Below are positions 38,187 through 47,030 of a DNA stretch of 59,375 nt, piece after piece. This DNA is from Actinomadura rubrisoli (lineage in GTDB: Bacteria; Actinomycetota; Actinomycetes; Streptosporangiales; Streptosporangiaceae). The DNA is taken from positions 1 to 59,375 of the forward strand of contig NZ_SMKU01000015.1 of assembly GCF_004349215.1 (NCBI RefSeq), in the 5' to 3' direction. Each line of letters starts with the position of its first letter. Position 1 is the stretch's first letter. Below the pieces are notes generated by a model. That model did not search any database, was not told the origin of the DNA, and worked only from the letters and a program-made list of their open reading frames with translations. Both the position numbers and the translations under genes were made by a program.

Positions 38187-39767
38187 ATGGCATCCCCGAC
38201 GGTCCCTGCCAAAGGCGCGGCAGAGCACACGCTCCCCTCGACCCTGATCGACCGGCTGGTCTCCCATATCGCCTCGGACGGCGCGGACGCGGCCACGATC
38301 CCCAGCCCGTTCACGGGCGAGCCCCTCGCGACCGTCCCGCTCTCCAGCGCCGGGGACGTCCGCAAGGCCCACGACCGGGCCCGCGAGGCGCAGCGCGCCT
38401 GGGCGGCGCGGCCCGTCGCCGAGCGGGTCAAGCCCTTCCTGCGGCTCGCGGACGCGTTGGTGGACCGGCGCGCGGAGATCCTCGACATCATCCAGCTGGA
38501 GACCGGCAAGGCCCGCCGCCACGCGATGGAGGAGTTCCTCGACGTGGCGCTGTGCTCGCTCTACTACGCGCGCCGCGCCGGGCGGCTGCTGAAGCCGCGC
38601 CGCCGCCAGGGCATGATGCCGGGCCTCACCCGCGTCCAGGAACTGCGGCACCCGAAGGGCGTCGTCGCCCTGATCGCCCCCTGGAACTACCCGTTCGCGC
38701 TCGGTGCCAGCGACATCGCGCCCGCGCTGATGGCCGGGAACGCGGTGGTCCACAAGCCCGACACCCAGACGTGCCTGTCCAGCCTGTGGGTGCTGGACCT
38801 GCTGGTCGCCCTCGGCCTCCCGCGCGACCTGTGGCAGGTCGTCGTCGGCGACCCGTCCGAGATCGGCGACCCGCTGATCGAGGGCGCCGACTACGTCTCC
38901 TTCACCGGCTCCACCCGCGGCGGCAAGGCCATCGCCGAGAAGGTCGCGCCGCGCCTGGTCGGCTACTCGCTGGAGCTCGGCGGCAAGAACCCGATGATCG
39001 TCATGGCGGACGCCGACGTCGAGCGCACCGCCCGCGGCGCCGTCCGCGCCTGCTTCACCAACGCCGGGCAGCTGTGCATCTCGGTCGAGCGGCTGTACGT
39101 GCACGAGGACGTCTACGACCGGTTCGTCCCGCGGATGGTCGAGCTGGCCAAGAGGATGCGGCTCGGCACCGGGCTCGACTTCGGGGCCGACATGGGCTCG
39201 CTGACCTACCCGCGCCAGTTGGAGGCCGTTACCCGGCACGTCGACCAGGCCGTCAAGGAGGGCGCGACCGTCCTCGCAGGCGGCAGGGCCCGCCCCGACA
39301 TCGGCCCGCTGTTCTACGAGCCGACGATCCTCGCGGACGTCACCCGCGACATGGACCTGTGCGCGAACGAGACGTTCGGCCCGGTCGTCGCGGTCTACAA
39401 GTACCGCGACGAGGACGAGGCCATCGCCCGCGCCAACGACACCCCGTACGGGCTGAACGCCTCGGTGTGGACCAAGGACGTCGCGCGGGGCCGCCGCGTC
39501 GCCGCCCGGATCCAGGCCGGCACCGTCAACGTCAACGACGGGTACGGCGCCGCCTACGCCTCCTATGACGCGCCGATGGGCGGCATGAAGCAGTCAGGCG
39601 TCGGACGCCGCCACGGCGCCGAGGGCCTGCTGAAGTTCACCGAGGCCCAGACCGTCGCCAGCCAGCACCTCATCGACCTCGAACCCCCCGGCGCCATCGG
39701 CTACGACACCTTCGCCGACCTGATGGCCACCGGCATCAAGGTCATGAAGAAGCTGCGGATCAAGTAG
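38187..39767 (+). CDS. Succinate-semialdehyde dehydrogenase (NAD(P)-dependent)
   Basis: Aldehyde dehydrogenase-superfamily enzyme of 526 residues, closest in layout to actinobacterial succinic semialdehyde dehydrogenases (GabD2 type). IAPWNYPFALGASDIAPALMAGNAVVHKPD (cofactor binding), VSFTGSTRGGKAIAEK, the base ELGGKNPMIV (Glu) and nucleophile FTNAGQLCISVERLYV (Cys), then NETFGPVVAVYKY. Substrate specificity is inferred, not proved. The ATG at 38187 is preferred because of its -10 box. The final codons (KLRIK, stop) are the seed of a 31-bp tandem repeat that runs into the next gene. Confidence 0.88.
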   Translation: MASPTVPAKGAAEHTLPSTLIDRLVSHIASDGADAATIPSPFTGEPLATVPLSSAGDVRKAHDRAREAQRAWAARPVAERVKPFLRLADALVDRRAEILDIIQLETGKARRHAMEEFLDVALCSLYYARRAGRLLKPRRRQGMMPGLTRVQELRHPKGVVALIAPWNYPFALGASDIAPALMAGNAVVHKPDTQTCLSSLWVLDLLVALGLPRDLWQVVVGDPSEIGDPLIEGADYVSFTGSTRGGKAIAEKVAPRLVGYSLELGGKNPMIVMADADVERTARGAVRACFTNAGQLCISVERLYVHEDVYDRFVPRMVELAKRMRLGTGLDFGADMGSLTYPRQLEAVTRHVDQAVKEGATVLAGGRARPDIGPLFYEPTILADVTRDMDLCANETFGPVVAVYKYRDEDEAIARANDTPYGLNASVWTKDVARGRRVAARIQAGTVNVNDGYGAAYASYDAPMGGMKQSGVGRRHGAEGLLKFTEAQTVASQHLIDLEPPGAIGYDTFADLMATGIKVMKKLRIK

Positions 39768-39769
39768 TG

Positions 39770-39893
39770 ACCGCCTGTGAAGGCCGCGGATCAAGTGGGG
39801 ACCGCCTGTGAAGGCCGCGGATCAAGTGGGGACCGCCTGTGAAGGCCGCGGATCAAGTGGGGACCGCCCGTGAAGGCTGCGGATCGAGTAGGG
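39770..39893. repeat. 31-bp tandem repeat linking two genes' stop and start
   Basis: Four complete units (39770-39800, 39801-39831, 39832-39862, 39863-39893). The first three are identical; the fourth has four changes. Each unit contains a stretch like GCGGATCAAGTGGGG, which resembles the 3' end of the dehydrogenase gene (GCGGATCAAGTAGTG), followed by CCGCCTGTGAAG, which resembles the start (CGCCTGTGAAG) of the oxidoreductase gene at 39901. The repeat therefore copies the junction between the two genes. Confidence 0.9.
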
Positions 39894-39900
39894 ATCGCCT

Positions 39901-41652
39901 GTGAAGCATGACTTCGACGTCCTCGTCGTCGGGTCGGGGTTCGGCGGCAGCGTCTCGGCGCTGCGGCTGACCGAGAAGGGGTACAAGGTCGGGATCATCG
40001 AGGCGGGCCGCCGCTTCGACACCAACCCGACCGGCGCGCCAGGCTCCCGCTACCCCGAGCTCCCCAAGACGAACTGGCGTGTCGCCCGCTACCTCTGGGC
40101 GCCCGCGCTCGGCCTCACGGGCATGCAGCGGATCCACCTCGTCCGCGGCGCCAAGGCCAGCCGGGTCATGGTCATGGCCGGCGCGGGCGTCGGCGGCGGG
40201 TCCCTCAACTACGCCAACACGCTGTACGTGCCGCCCGAGCCGTTCTTCAAGGACCGGCAGTGGGCGCACATCACCGACTGGCAGGACGAGCTCGCCCCCT
40301 ACTACGAGCAGGCCAAGCGGATGCTCGGCGTCGTCCGGAACCCGACCGTCACCGAGGCCGACAAGGTCATGAAGAAGGTCGCCGACCGGATGGGCAAGGG
40401 CCACACGTTCGTCCGGACCCCGGTCGGCGTCTTCTTCGGGCGCGGCGCCGGCATCGAGAGCGCCGACCCGTACTTCGGCGGCGCGGGCCCGCGCCGCCGC
40501 GGCTGCCTGGAGTGCGGCGAGTGCATGGTCGGCTGCCGCCACGGCGCCAAGAACATGCTCACCGAGAACTACCTGTACCTGGCCGAGAAGGCCGGCGCGC
40601 GCGTGATGCCGCTCAGCCGGGTCACGCAGGTGGCGCCGCTGACGGGCGGCGGGTACGCGGTGGAGATCGTCCGGACGGGGTCGTTCGGCCGCAACCGCAA
40701 GACGCTCACCGCCCAGCAGGTCGTGTTCGCCGCCGGGACGTACGGGACGCAGAAGCTGTTGCACAAGCTGAAGTCGACCGGCCGCCTCCCGCGCGTCTCC
40801 GACCGGCTCGGCGCGCTGACCCGCACCAACTCCGAGGCGATCCTCGGCGGTGGGCGCCGGGGCGGCATGCCGGGCCCGGACTTCTCCGAGGGCGTCGCGA
40901 TCACGTCCTCGTTCCACCCGACGCCCGAGACGCACATCGAGCCCGTCCGCTACGGGCGCGGCTCGAACCTCCTCGCGGGCCTGCAGACGCTGCTGGTGGA
41001 CGGCGACCGTCCGGGCGAGGCGCACACGCCGCGCATCCGCAAGTTCGCCCGCGAGGTGGCGCGGCGGCCCCGCGACCTGCTCCAGCTCCTGGACGTCCGG
41101 CACTGGTCGGAGCGGACGGTCATCGCCCTCGTCATGCAGTCCCGCGACAACTCGATCACCCTTCACCCGAGGAAGGGCCCGTTCGGGTGGGACGTGCGGG
41201 CGTCCGCCGGGCACGGCGAGCCGAACCCGACCTGGATCGCCGAGGGCCACGAGGCCACCCGGCTGATCGGCGAGGAGATCGGCGGCATCGCGGGCGGCAC
41301 CTGGGGCGACCTGTTCGACATCCCCATGACGGCGCATTTCCTCGGCGGCTGCGCGATCGGCGACTCGGCCGAGACCGGCGTCATCGACCCCTACCACCGC
41401 GTCTACGGGCATGCGGGCCTGCACGTCGTGGACGGCTCGGCGGTGTCGGCCAACCTCGGCGTCAACCCGTCCCTGACGATCACGGCGCAGGCCGAGCGGG
41501 CGATGTCGCTGTGGCCGAACCGTGGCGAGGAAGACCCGCGTCCGGAACTGGGTCACGGTTACCGGCGGGTCGCCGCCGTCCCGCCCAAGAATCCGGTGGT
41601 CCCCGCCGACGCCCCGGCGGCCCTGCGCCTCCCGATCGTCGACATCACCTGA
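39901..41652 (+). CDS. choD: GMC-family FAD oxidoreductase, ChoD-like
   Basis: 583-residue flavoenzyme strongly resembling mycobacterial ChoD, annotated as cholesterol oxidase though its true substrate is disputed. FAD-binding HDFDVLVVGSGFGGSVSALRL (4-24 region), GAGVGGGSLNYANTLYVPPEPFF, a Cys-rich CLECGECMVGCRHGAKN loop, RTNSEAILG, and C-terminal HFLGGCAIGD with VVDGSAVSANLGVNPSLTITAQAERAM. GTG start; GTAGGG upstream comes from the 31-bp repeat. It stands downstream of guaB3 as in Mycobacterium. Confidence 0.93.
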   Translation: MKHDFDVLVVGSGFGGSVSALRLTEKGYKVGIIEAGRRFDTNPTGAPGSRYPELPKTNWRVARYLWAPALGLTGMQRIHLVRGAKASRVMVMAGAGVGGGSLNYANTLYVPPEPFFKDRQWAHITDWQDELAPYYEQAKRMLGVVRNPTVTEADKVMKKVADRMGKGHTFVRTPVGVFFGRGAGIESADPYFGGAGPRRRGCLECGECMVGCRHGAKNMLTENYLYLAEKAGARVMPLSRVTQVAPLTGGGYAVEIVRTGSFGRNRKTLTAQQVVFAAGTYGTQKLLHKLKSTGRLPRVSDRLGALTRTNSEAILGGGRRGGMPGPDFSEGVAITSSFHPTPETHIEPVRYGRGSNLLAGLQTLLVDGDRPGEAHTPRIRKFAREVARRPRDLLQLLDVRHWSERTVIALVMQSRDNSITLHPRKGPFGWDVRASAGHGEPNPTWIAEGHEATRLIGEEIGGIAGGTWGDLFDIPMTAHFLGGCAIGDSAETGVIDPYHRVYGHAGLHVVDGSAVSANLGVNPSLTITAQAERAMSLWPNRGEEDPRPELGHGYRRVAAVPPKNPVVPADAPAALRLPIVDIT

Positions 41653-41658
41653 TCGAAC

Positions 41659-41694
41659 GGGTTCAGCGGGTTCAGCGGGTTCGGCGGGTTCGGC
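41659..41694. repeat. 9-bp tandem repeat after the choD stop
   Basis: GGGTTCAGC twice (41659-41667, 41668-41676) and GGGTTCGGC twice (41677-41685, 41686-41694), starting 7 nt after the stop codon. Confidence 0.85.
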
Positions 41695-41762
41695 GTGGAA
41701 GGTCTCGAACGTCGTGACACTCCGTAATCGAGCGGGCCCGGGTGGGGGGCGTTCGGCGTCCT

Positions 41763-41768
41763 TAGGGT
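41763..41768 (+). promoter_or_regulatory. -10 box (TAGGGT) of a leaderless secreted-protein gene
   Basis: TAGGGT followed by 6 nt and the ATG at 41775; fits TANNNT; no Shine-Dalgarno. Confidence 0.55.
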
Positions 41769-41774
41769 GCGTCC

Positions 41775-42257
41775 ATGCACATCGCATTGGCGAACACCCC
41801 CCTCGCCCTTGTCCCCTTCGCCCTCGCCCCTCTCGTCCTCGTCCCCCTTGGCCTGTCGGCCGCTCCGGCGCGGGCCGAGGCGCCCCCGGAAGTCCTGCCG
41901 ATGACCGCGGAGCTGCGCCGCGAGCTGGCGCGGATCTACGAGCACGACCACAACCCCGGCCACTACCACGACCTCGTCGTGGAAGAGCGGGGAGCCCACT
42001 ACGGACGGATCGGTAACCGTTACTACGCGGTACTGTCCCTCTGGTATCGGGACAGCCCCACCAAGAACACCGACGCCGGCACCGCGTTCACCGCGTCCGG
42101 TCCGAAGCGGCACTGGGCCGTCAGCATGGTGGACGGCGCGTACGATCCGTGCGCGCGTCCGGCGCCGGAGCGGCTGATGCGTGCCTGGGGCATGCGGGTG
42201 GCCAAGTGCTCCGGCGCCGGTGCGCGTCCTGGACGTACGGCCGGCCTGTCAGGCTGA
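41775..42257 (+). CDS. Small secreted protein of unknown function
   Basis: 160 residues. The first 35 form a signal peptide (long Leu/Ala/Val/Pro stretch ending SAAPARA-E). The mature part has TAELRRELARIYEHDHNPGHYHDLVVEERGAHYGRIGNRYYAVLSLWYRDSP and GPKRHWAVSMVDGAYDPCARPAPERLMRAWGM. Two Cys near the C-terminus could pair. No family recognised. Convergent with the M43 protease gene, 13 nt apart. Confidence 0.75.
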   Translation: MHIALANTPLALVPFALAPLVLVPLGLSAAPARAEAPPEVLPMTAELRRELARIYEHDHNPGHYHDLVVEERGAHYGRIGNRYYAVLSLWYRDSPTKNTDAGTAFTASGPKRHWAVSMVDGAYDPCARPAPERLMRAWGMRVAKCSGAGARPGRTAGLSG

Positions 42258-42270
42258 ACGTCCGGCTGGG

Positions 42271-43170
42271 TCAGGCGCGGTAGGCGGCCCACTGGTCGCG
42301 CATGCGCTGCGCCTGGCCCGTCGTGAACTCGGTCATGCACGAGTCGTAGCTGTAGTCCATGTAGTTGTGGATCGGGTCGGCTCCGGGCGACGAGCAGGTG
42401 TTGCGTCCGGTCGGGCAGCCCTGGGCGGGACTCTGCTCGGCCGGGGTGTCGGCGACCGAGTCGCCCTGGCCACTACAGCCGCCCTGGAACGTGTGGTAGA
42501 GCCCCAGCCAATGGCCGATCTCATGGGTCCCGGTGTCGCCCTCGTTGTAGTTGCCGAGGGAGCCGCCCGGCAGGCTCTGGTAGTGCACGACCACACCGTC
42601 CAACTTGGGCTGTGAGCGGTACTGGCTCGGGAACGTGGCCCAGCCGAGCAGGCTCGCGCCGAGGTCGGCCGTGTAGAAGTTCAGGTCCTGCGCGCCGCCG
42701 ACGCGCAGGGCGTTCTTCATCTGGCTCTCGTTGCCCTCCGGGTCGGAGAACCAGGCCGCGTTGTTCGTCCGCTTGATCTCGGCGAGCGTGAACGACACGC
42801 CGCTTGAGGCGTAGGCCGTGTTGAGGACGTCCACCTGCCGGTTGAGCGTCGCGTCGGGGATGTTGCCCGCGCTCCCGTAGACGACCTGGAAGTGCACCCG
42901 CACGGTGATGGCGGCGGTCGTCGTCCGTCCGGCCGTGGCGAGCCGTCCGATGCGATCGTGGAAGTCCTTCTCCATCGCTGCGACCTTGGCGTCGCCGGGC
43001 TGGTTGGGCTCGGTGACGTGCGCGCCCGCGCGGACGCGGGCCTGCGCGGGTCGGCCGTGCTCCGGGGCGCATCGGTCGGTCTGAGCGGACGCGGCGGGGG
43101 TGGCGGCGGGTGCGTAGGCCGTGAACATGGCGAGCATGCCCACGGCGGTGGCGATTCCAGCGCGTTTCAT
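42271..43170 (-). CDS. Secreted M43 (pappalysin-type) zinc metalloprotease
   Basis: 299 residues with a signal peptide (KRAGIATAVGMLAMFTAYA ... ASAQ). Metzincin zinc motif THEIGHWLGLYH (HExxHxxGxxH), then CSGQGDSVADTPAEQSP, a Cys-containing GCPTGRNTCSS and the Met-turn NYMDYSYDSCMTEFTTGQAQRMRDQW, the M43B pattern. AAGGAG 4 nt before ATG. A paralogue lies 1 kb away on the same strand, with an AlkD-like gene between in the opposite direction. Secreted protein digestion is the probable role. Confidence 0.92.
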   Translation of the reverse strand: MKRAGIATAVGMLAMFTAYAPAATPAASAQTDRCAPEHGRPAQARVRAGAHVTEPNQPGDAKVAAMEKDFHDRIGRLATAGRTTTAAITVRVHFQVVYGSAGNIPDATLNRQVDVLNTAYASSGVSFTLAEIKRTNNAAWFSDPEGNESQMKNALRVGGAQDLNFYTADLGASLLGWATFPSQYRSQPKLDGVVVHYQSLPGGSLGNYNEGDTGTHEIGHWLGLYHTFQGGCSGQGDSVADTPAEQSPAQGCPTGRNTCSSPGADPIHNYMDYSYDSCMTEFTTGQAQRMRDQWAAYRA

Positions 43171-43337
43171 GGAACTCCTTGGGGGTGACGCGCGGTGGGG
43201 ACGCGCGCATGGGGAGCGGAGTCGTCGCTGGAACCAGAGTGATTGCCAAGGATTGCCACGTCTCTGGCAATCCTGGACGAATAGGGACAGTCAACGCTGA
43301 AATCGGCGCCATAGAACAAGGCGTCAGAGGCGGGGCG

Positions 43338-43343
43338 TAGCGT
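43338..43343 (+). promoter_or_regulatory. -10 box (TAGCGT) of the leaderless AlkD-like gene
   Basis: TAGCGT followed by exactly 7 nt and the ATG at 43351; fits TANNNT and helps choose that start over GTG 43342. Confidence 0.55.
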
Positions 43344-43350
43344 GATCCGC

Positions 43351-44082
43351 ATGGACGTCGAAGGGGAGGCGGCGCGGATCCTGGCAGAGCTGCGCGCCCA
43401 GGCCGACCCGGCGCGGGCCGAGTCGGAGCGGAGCTACCTCAAGAGCGACTTCACTCACCTCGGCGTGCCCGTCCCGGCGCTGCGCAAGGTGGCGGTGTCG
43501 GCCGTCCGCAGGGCGCCCACGCGCACTGACCTGCTCGCGCTCGCCGAGACGCTGTGGGCGACGGCCGATGGAGGCCGTCCCGTCCACGAGGCGCGGATGG
43601 CGGCCGTCGAGGTCCTGGCCAAGCGCGCGGCCTTGCTGGAGCCCGGCGACGTGGGCGTGGCCGAAAGGCTCGTCCGCGACTCGACCAGCTGGGTGTACGT
43701 GGACCACCTCGCGGAGAAGGTGGTCGGCGCGCTCGTCCTACGGCACCCCGAACTGGGCGCCGTCCTGGACGCGTGGGTCCACGACCCCTACATGTGGATC
43801 CGGCGCACGGCCGTGCTGGCGCTGCTACCAGGCGTCCGGTCGGGCGCCCCCGACCTGGAGCGGATCTCCCGCTTCGGCGACGAGCTGATCGAGGAGACCG
43901 AGTTCTTCATCCGCAAAGCCCTGGGCTGGGTGCTGCGGGAGCTGTCCAAGAAAGACCCTGCCTGGGTGACGGCCTGGGTCAGCGCCCGTGTGGCCACCAT
44001 CTCAGGCGTGACGATCCGCGAGGCCGTCCGCCGCCTACCACCCGCCGACGCCGAGACCCTCCTCACCGCCTACCGGCCCTGA
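43351..44082 (+). CDS. DNA alkylation repair protein, AlkD-like (HEAT-repeat)
   Basis: 243 residues, all helical. The AlkD family removes bulky or alkylated 3-methyl-/7-methyl-purines. SERSYLKSDFTHLGVPVPALRK at the start, DSTSWVYVDHLAEKVVGALV (Trp and Asp of the putative active site), DPYMWIRRTAVLALL (Arg) and ETEFFIRKALGWVLRELSKKDPAWVTAWV, the strongest family signature. Start by the -10 box; GTG at 43342 is an alternative giving three more residues. Whether it is catalytically active cannot be decided from sequence. Confidence 0.88.
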   Translation: MDVEGEAARILAELRAQADPARAESERSYLKSDFTHLGVPVPALRKVAVSAVRRAPTRTDLLALAETLWATADGGRPVHEARMAAVEVLAKRAALLEPGDVGVAERLVRDSTSWVYVDHLAEKVVGALVLRHPELGAVLDAWVHDPYMWIRRTAVLALLPGVRSGAPDLERISRFGDELIEETEFFIRKALGWVLRELSKKDPAWVTAWVSARVATISGVTIREAVRRLPPADAETLLTAYRP

Positions 44083-44128
44083 CACGCCAAGCGTCCCCTG
44101 CCGTACCCACCACGCACCGGACAGAACG

Positions 44129-44177
44129 GAGCGGCGCTCAGCGAGCCAGGCAGTACCCGAAGAGCTGAGCGCCGCTC
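44129..44177. terminator. Bidirectional terminator between the AlkD-like and M43 genes
   Basis: Perfect 13-bp inverted repeat (44129-44141 with 44165-44177, arm GAGCGGCGCTCAG) with a 23-nt loop, in a convergent gap. Confidence 0.6.
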
Positions 44178-44193
44178 GCCGGCGGTCGGCGCC

Positions 44194-45162
44194 CTACGCG
44201 CGGTAGGCGGCCCAGACCTTGTGCATGCGGGTGCCTTGGCCCGCCGAGAAGGAGGTCATGCAGGTGTCGTAGCTGTAGTCCATGAAGTTGTGGACGGGAT
44301 CCTGGCCGGGGGCGGGGCAGGTGTCCTTGCCGGACGGGCAGCCATTGGTGGGGTCGCGCTCGGGCGGGGTGTCGGCCACCCGGTCGCCCTGGCCGCCGCA
44401 GCCGTCCTGGAACGTGTGGTAGAGCCCGAGCCAGTGCCCGACCTCGTGCGTCGCGCTGAAGCCCTTGTTGAAGTGCTCGATCGCGCCGCCCGGCATGCTG
44501 CCGTGGTGGATGGTGACGCCGTCCATCTTGGGCTCGGACGTGTACTTCCACGGGAACGTCGACCAGCCGAGGAGGTCGCCGCCGATGTGGGCGCTGTAGA
44601 GGTTCAGGGTGTTCTTGCCGCCCTTGTGGAGCCTCGGCTTGTACGTGCCCTCGTAACGCTCCGGGTCGTTGTACCAGGACGCGTTGTTGGAGCGGCTCAC
44701 CTCCCGCAGCGTGAAGCCGACCTGGGTGTTGGAGCCGCCCAGCCGTCCGCCGTAGGAGGCGTTCAGCACGTCGATCTGCCGCTGGACGTCGGCGTTGGAG
44801 ACGTTGCCCTTGCTCCCGTCGTGCAGGACGTGGAAGTAGACCGGCACCCTGATCGGTGCCGCGGCGCGCCTCTCGGCCTTGGTCGCCGGCGCGGCCGCGT
44901 CGTCCGTCCCGGGGCTTCGCAGGCCCAGGCGGTCGAGGATCCGGTCGAGCCGCAGTTCGGTGGCGGCGGCCTCCGCCGGGGTCAGGTCGTTGCGCTCCCG
45001 GACGTGGGCGCCGGGACGGAGCCGCGCCGCCGGGGACGCGCAAACGCCGTCGTCGCGGCGCCCGGCCGCGAGGCCCGCGCCCGCCGGTCCTGGGGGAGAG
45101 GCCGGGCCGGTCGGCACGGCGGGGACGAGTGCGGCGATCAGGGCGGCGGCGAGCAGCTTCAC
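44194..45162 (-). CDS. Secreted M43 zinc metalloprotease (second copy)
   Basis: 322-residue paralogue of the protease at 42271. Signal peptide KLLAAALIAALVPAVPTG, a longer pro-region (RLRPGAHVRERNDLTPAEAAATELRLDRILDRLG), IRVPVYFHVLHDGSKGNVSNADVQRQIDVLNASY, zinc motif THEVGHWLGLYH, then CGGQGDRVADTPPERDPTNGCPSGKDTC and Met-turn NFMDYSYDTCMTSFSAGQGTRM. GTG at 45162 has AGGAG 4 nt upstream; a longer upstream reading is unlikely because it would precede the signal sequence. Confidence 0.92.
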   Translation of the reverse strand: MKLLAAALIAALVPAVPTGPASPPGPAGAGLAAGRRDDGVCASPAARLRPGAHVRERNDLTPAEAAATELRLDRILDRLGLRSPGTDDAAAPATKAERRAAAPIRVPVYFHVLHDGSKGNVSNADVQRQIDVLNASYGGRLGGSNTQVGFTLREVSRSNNASWYNDPERYEGTYKPRLHKGGKNTLNLYSAHIGGDLLGWSTFPWKYTSEPKMDGVTIHHGSMPGGAIEHFNKGFSATHEVGHWLGLYHTFQDGCGGQGDRVADTPPERDPTNGCPSGKDTCPAPGQDPVHNFMDYSYDTCMTSFSAGQGTRMHKVWAAYRA

Positions 45163-45266
45163 GACACTCCTAAGGAGGACGTACGAACGCGGACGGGAAC
45201 CAGGCGCGCACAAGGCGTCATCAAGAGCTATCAGAGCGTAGTCATGCTCGGTGCGCGATCAAGGTA

Positions 45267-45283
45267 AACGGTAGCTGACCGTT
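45267..45283. promoter_or_regulatory. Palindrome in the M43/guaA divergent region
   Basis: AACGGT, 5-bp spacer, ACCGTT: a perfect 17-bp dyad about 105 bp upstream of the M43 start. It may be an operator; no known regulator is assigned. Confidence 0.35.
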
Positions 45284-45349
45284 ATCGGCCAGTTTCACTA
45301 AGTGGTCACCCTGGGCGGGGGCGCGCGCGTCGGCGCAGGCAGGGCACCG

Positions 45350-45355
45350 TAGACT
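45350..45355 (+). promoter_or_regulatory. Candidate -10 box (TAGACT) of guaA
   Basis: TAGACT fits TANNNT, about 37 nt upstream of the guaA start, which has its own GAAAGG ribosome-binding site. Confidence 0.4.
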
Positions 45356-45392
45356 GAGACCCTTCCGCCTAGTCCCGTGAAAGGCGTCGTTG

Positions 45393-46997
45393 GTGGCCGC
45401 AGACCAGTCCTTTGACACCGTCCTCGTCGTCGACTTCGGCGCGCAGTACGCGCAGCTGATCGCCCGGCGGGTCCGCGAGTGCCACGTGTTCAGCGAGATC
45501 GTGCCGTCCACCATGCCCGCCGCGGAGATGCTGGCCAAGCGGCCGAAGGCGATCATCCTGTCGGGCGGCCCGGCGTCGGTGTACGAGAAGGGCGCCCCGA
45601 TCGCGCCCGAGGGGCTCTTCGACCTCGGCGTCCCCACGTTCGGGATCTGCTACGGCCACCAGATCATGGCGCAGGCCCTCGGCGGGACGGTCGAGAACTC
45701 CGACGTCGCCGAGTACGGCGGCGCGACCGTCGCGGTGACCTCGCCGGGCATGCTGTTCGCGGGCCTGCCGCACGAGCAGGCGGTGTGGATGTCGCACCGC
45801 GACTTCGTCAGCGAGGCCCCGTCCGGGTTCACCGTCACCGCCAGCACGGACGTGACGCCCGTCGCCGGCATGGAGGACCGCGAGCGCGGCTTCTTCGGCG
45901 TCCAGTTCCACCCGGAGGTCCTCCACACCGCGCACGGCATGGAGATCCTGCGGCGGTTCCTCTACGAGGGCGCCGGCTGCCGTCCGAACTGGACGATGGT
46001 GAACATCGCCGAGGAGTCGATCGAGGCCGTCCGGGAGCGGGTCGGGGGGAAGCGCGCCATCTGCGCCCTGTCGGGCGGCGTGGACTCCGCCGTCGCCGCG
46101 GCCCTCGTCCAGCAGGCCATCGGCGACCAGCTGACCTGCGTGTTCGTCGACCACGGGCTGCTGCGCAAGGGCGAGGCCGAGCAGGTCGAGAAGGACTTCG
46201 TGGCCGTCACCGGCGTCAACCTGCACGTCGTGGACGCCCAGGACCGCTTCCTCGCCGCCCTCGACGGGGTCACCGACCCCGAGGAGAAGCGCAAGATCAT
46301 CGGACGCGAGTTCATCCGCGTCTTCGAGGAGGCGGCCCGTGAGGTCGTCGAGGGCCGTTCCGGGGGGGCGTCTTCCCAGAATGACGCGCAGGGCGCGCCG
46401 GAGCCGGTCGAGTTCCTCGTCCAGGGAACGCTGTACCCGGACGTGGTGGAGTCGGGTGGCGGCACCGGCGCGGCCAACATCAAGTCGCACCACAACGTCG
46501 GCGGGCTCCCCGACGACCTTCAGTTCAAGCTGGTCGAGCCGCTGCGCACCCTGTTCAAGGACGAGGTGCGCGCGCTTGGCGAGCAGCTCGGCCTGCCCGG
46601 TGAGATCGTCTGGCGGCAGCCGTTCCCGGGTCCGGGCCTCGGCATCCGCATCATCGGCGCCGTCACCCGCGAGCGTCTCGACATCCTGCGCGACGCCGAC
46701 GCGATCGCCCGCGAGGAGCTGACCCGGGCGGGCCTCGACCGCGAGATCTGGCAGTTCCCGGTCGTGCTGCTGGCCGACGTCCGCTCCGTCGGCGTCCAGG
46801 GCGACGGCCGCACTTACGGGCACCCGATCGTCCTGCGTCCGGTGACGAGCGAGGACGCCATGACCGCCGACTGGGCGCGGCTCCCCTACGACGTGCTGCA
46901 GCGGATCTCCACCCGCATCACCAACGAGGTACGTGAAATCAACCGGGTCACCGTGGACATCACGTCCAAGCCCCCGGGCACCATCGAGTGGGAGTGA
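45393..46997 (+). CDS. guaA: GMP synthase (glutamine-hydrolysing)
   Basis: Aminates XMP to GMP, following GuaB. 534 residues. Class I amidotransferase domain: [17 protein letters not shown] (Cys nucleophile) and [12 protein letters not shown] (His, Glu). ATP pyrophosphatase domain: [17 protein letters not shown] (P-loop SGGVDS). C-terminal dimerisation domain ends [17 protein letters not shown] short low-complexity insert ([16 protein letters not shown]) lies before [16 protein letters not shown]. Start is GTG 45393 or TTG 45390; both suit the GAAAGG. A perfect terminator follows the stop. Confidence 0.97.
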   Translation: MAADQSFDTVLVVDFGAQYAQLIARRVRECHVFSEIVPSTMPAAEMLAKRPKAIILSGGPASVYEKGAPIAPEGLFDLGVPTFGICYGHQIMAQALGGTVENSDVAEYGGATVAVTSPGMLFAGLPHEQAVWMSHRDFVSEAPSGFTVTASTDVTPVAGMEDRERGFFGVQFHPEVLHTAHGMEILRRFLYEGAGCRPNWTMVNIAEESIEAVRERVGGKRAICALSGGVDSAVAAALVQQAIGDQLTCVFVDHGLLRKGEAEQVEKDFVAVTGVNLHVVDAQDRFLAALDGVTDPEEKRKIIGREFIRVFEEAAREVVEGRSGGASSQNDAQGAPEPVEFLVQGTLYPDVVESGGGTGAANIKSHHNVGGLPDDLQFKLVEPLRTLFKDEVRALGEQLGLPGEIVWRQPFPGPGLGIRIIGAVTRERLDILRDADAIAREELTRAGLDREIWQFPVVLLADVRSVGVQGDGRTYGHPIVLRPVTSEDAMTADWARLPYDVLQRISTRITNEVREINRVTVDITSKPPGTIEWE

Positions 46998-47026
46998 AGG
47001 CCCGGACACGCGCGTGTCCGGGCCTT
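46997..47026. terminator. Bidirectional terminator between guaA and ahpD
   Basis: Perfect 14-bp inverted repeat (46997-47010 with 47013-47026, arm AAGGCCCGGACACG) with a 2-nt loop, beginning at the last base of the guaA stop and ending 5 bp from the ahpD stop. The A-rich start and T-rich end fit termination in both directions. Confidence 0.8.
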
Positions 47027-47030
47027 CCGC

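Noticed and set aside
39770..39893. CRISPR array
   Set aside because: The 31-bp units are contiguous with no spacers and resemble the ends of neighbouring genes.
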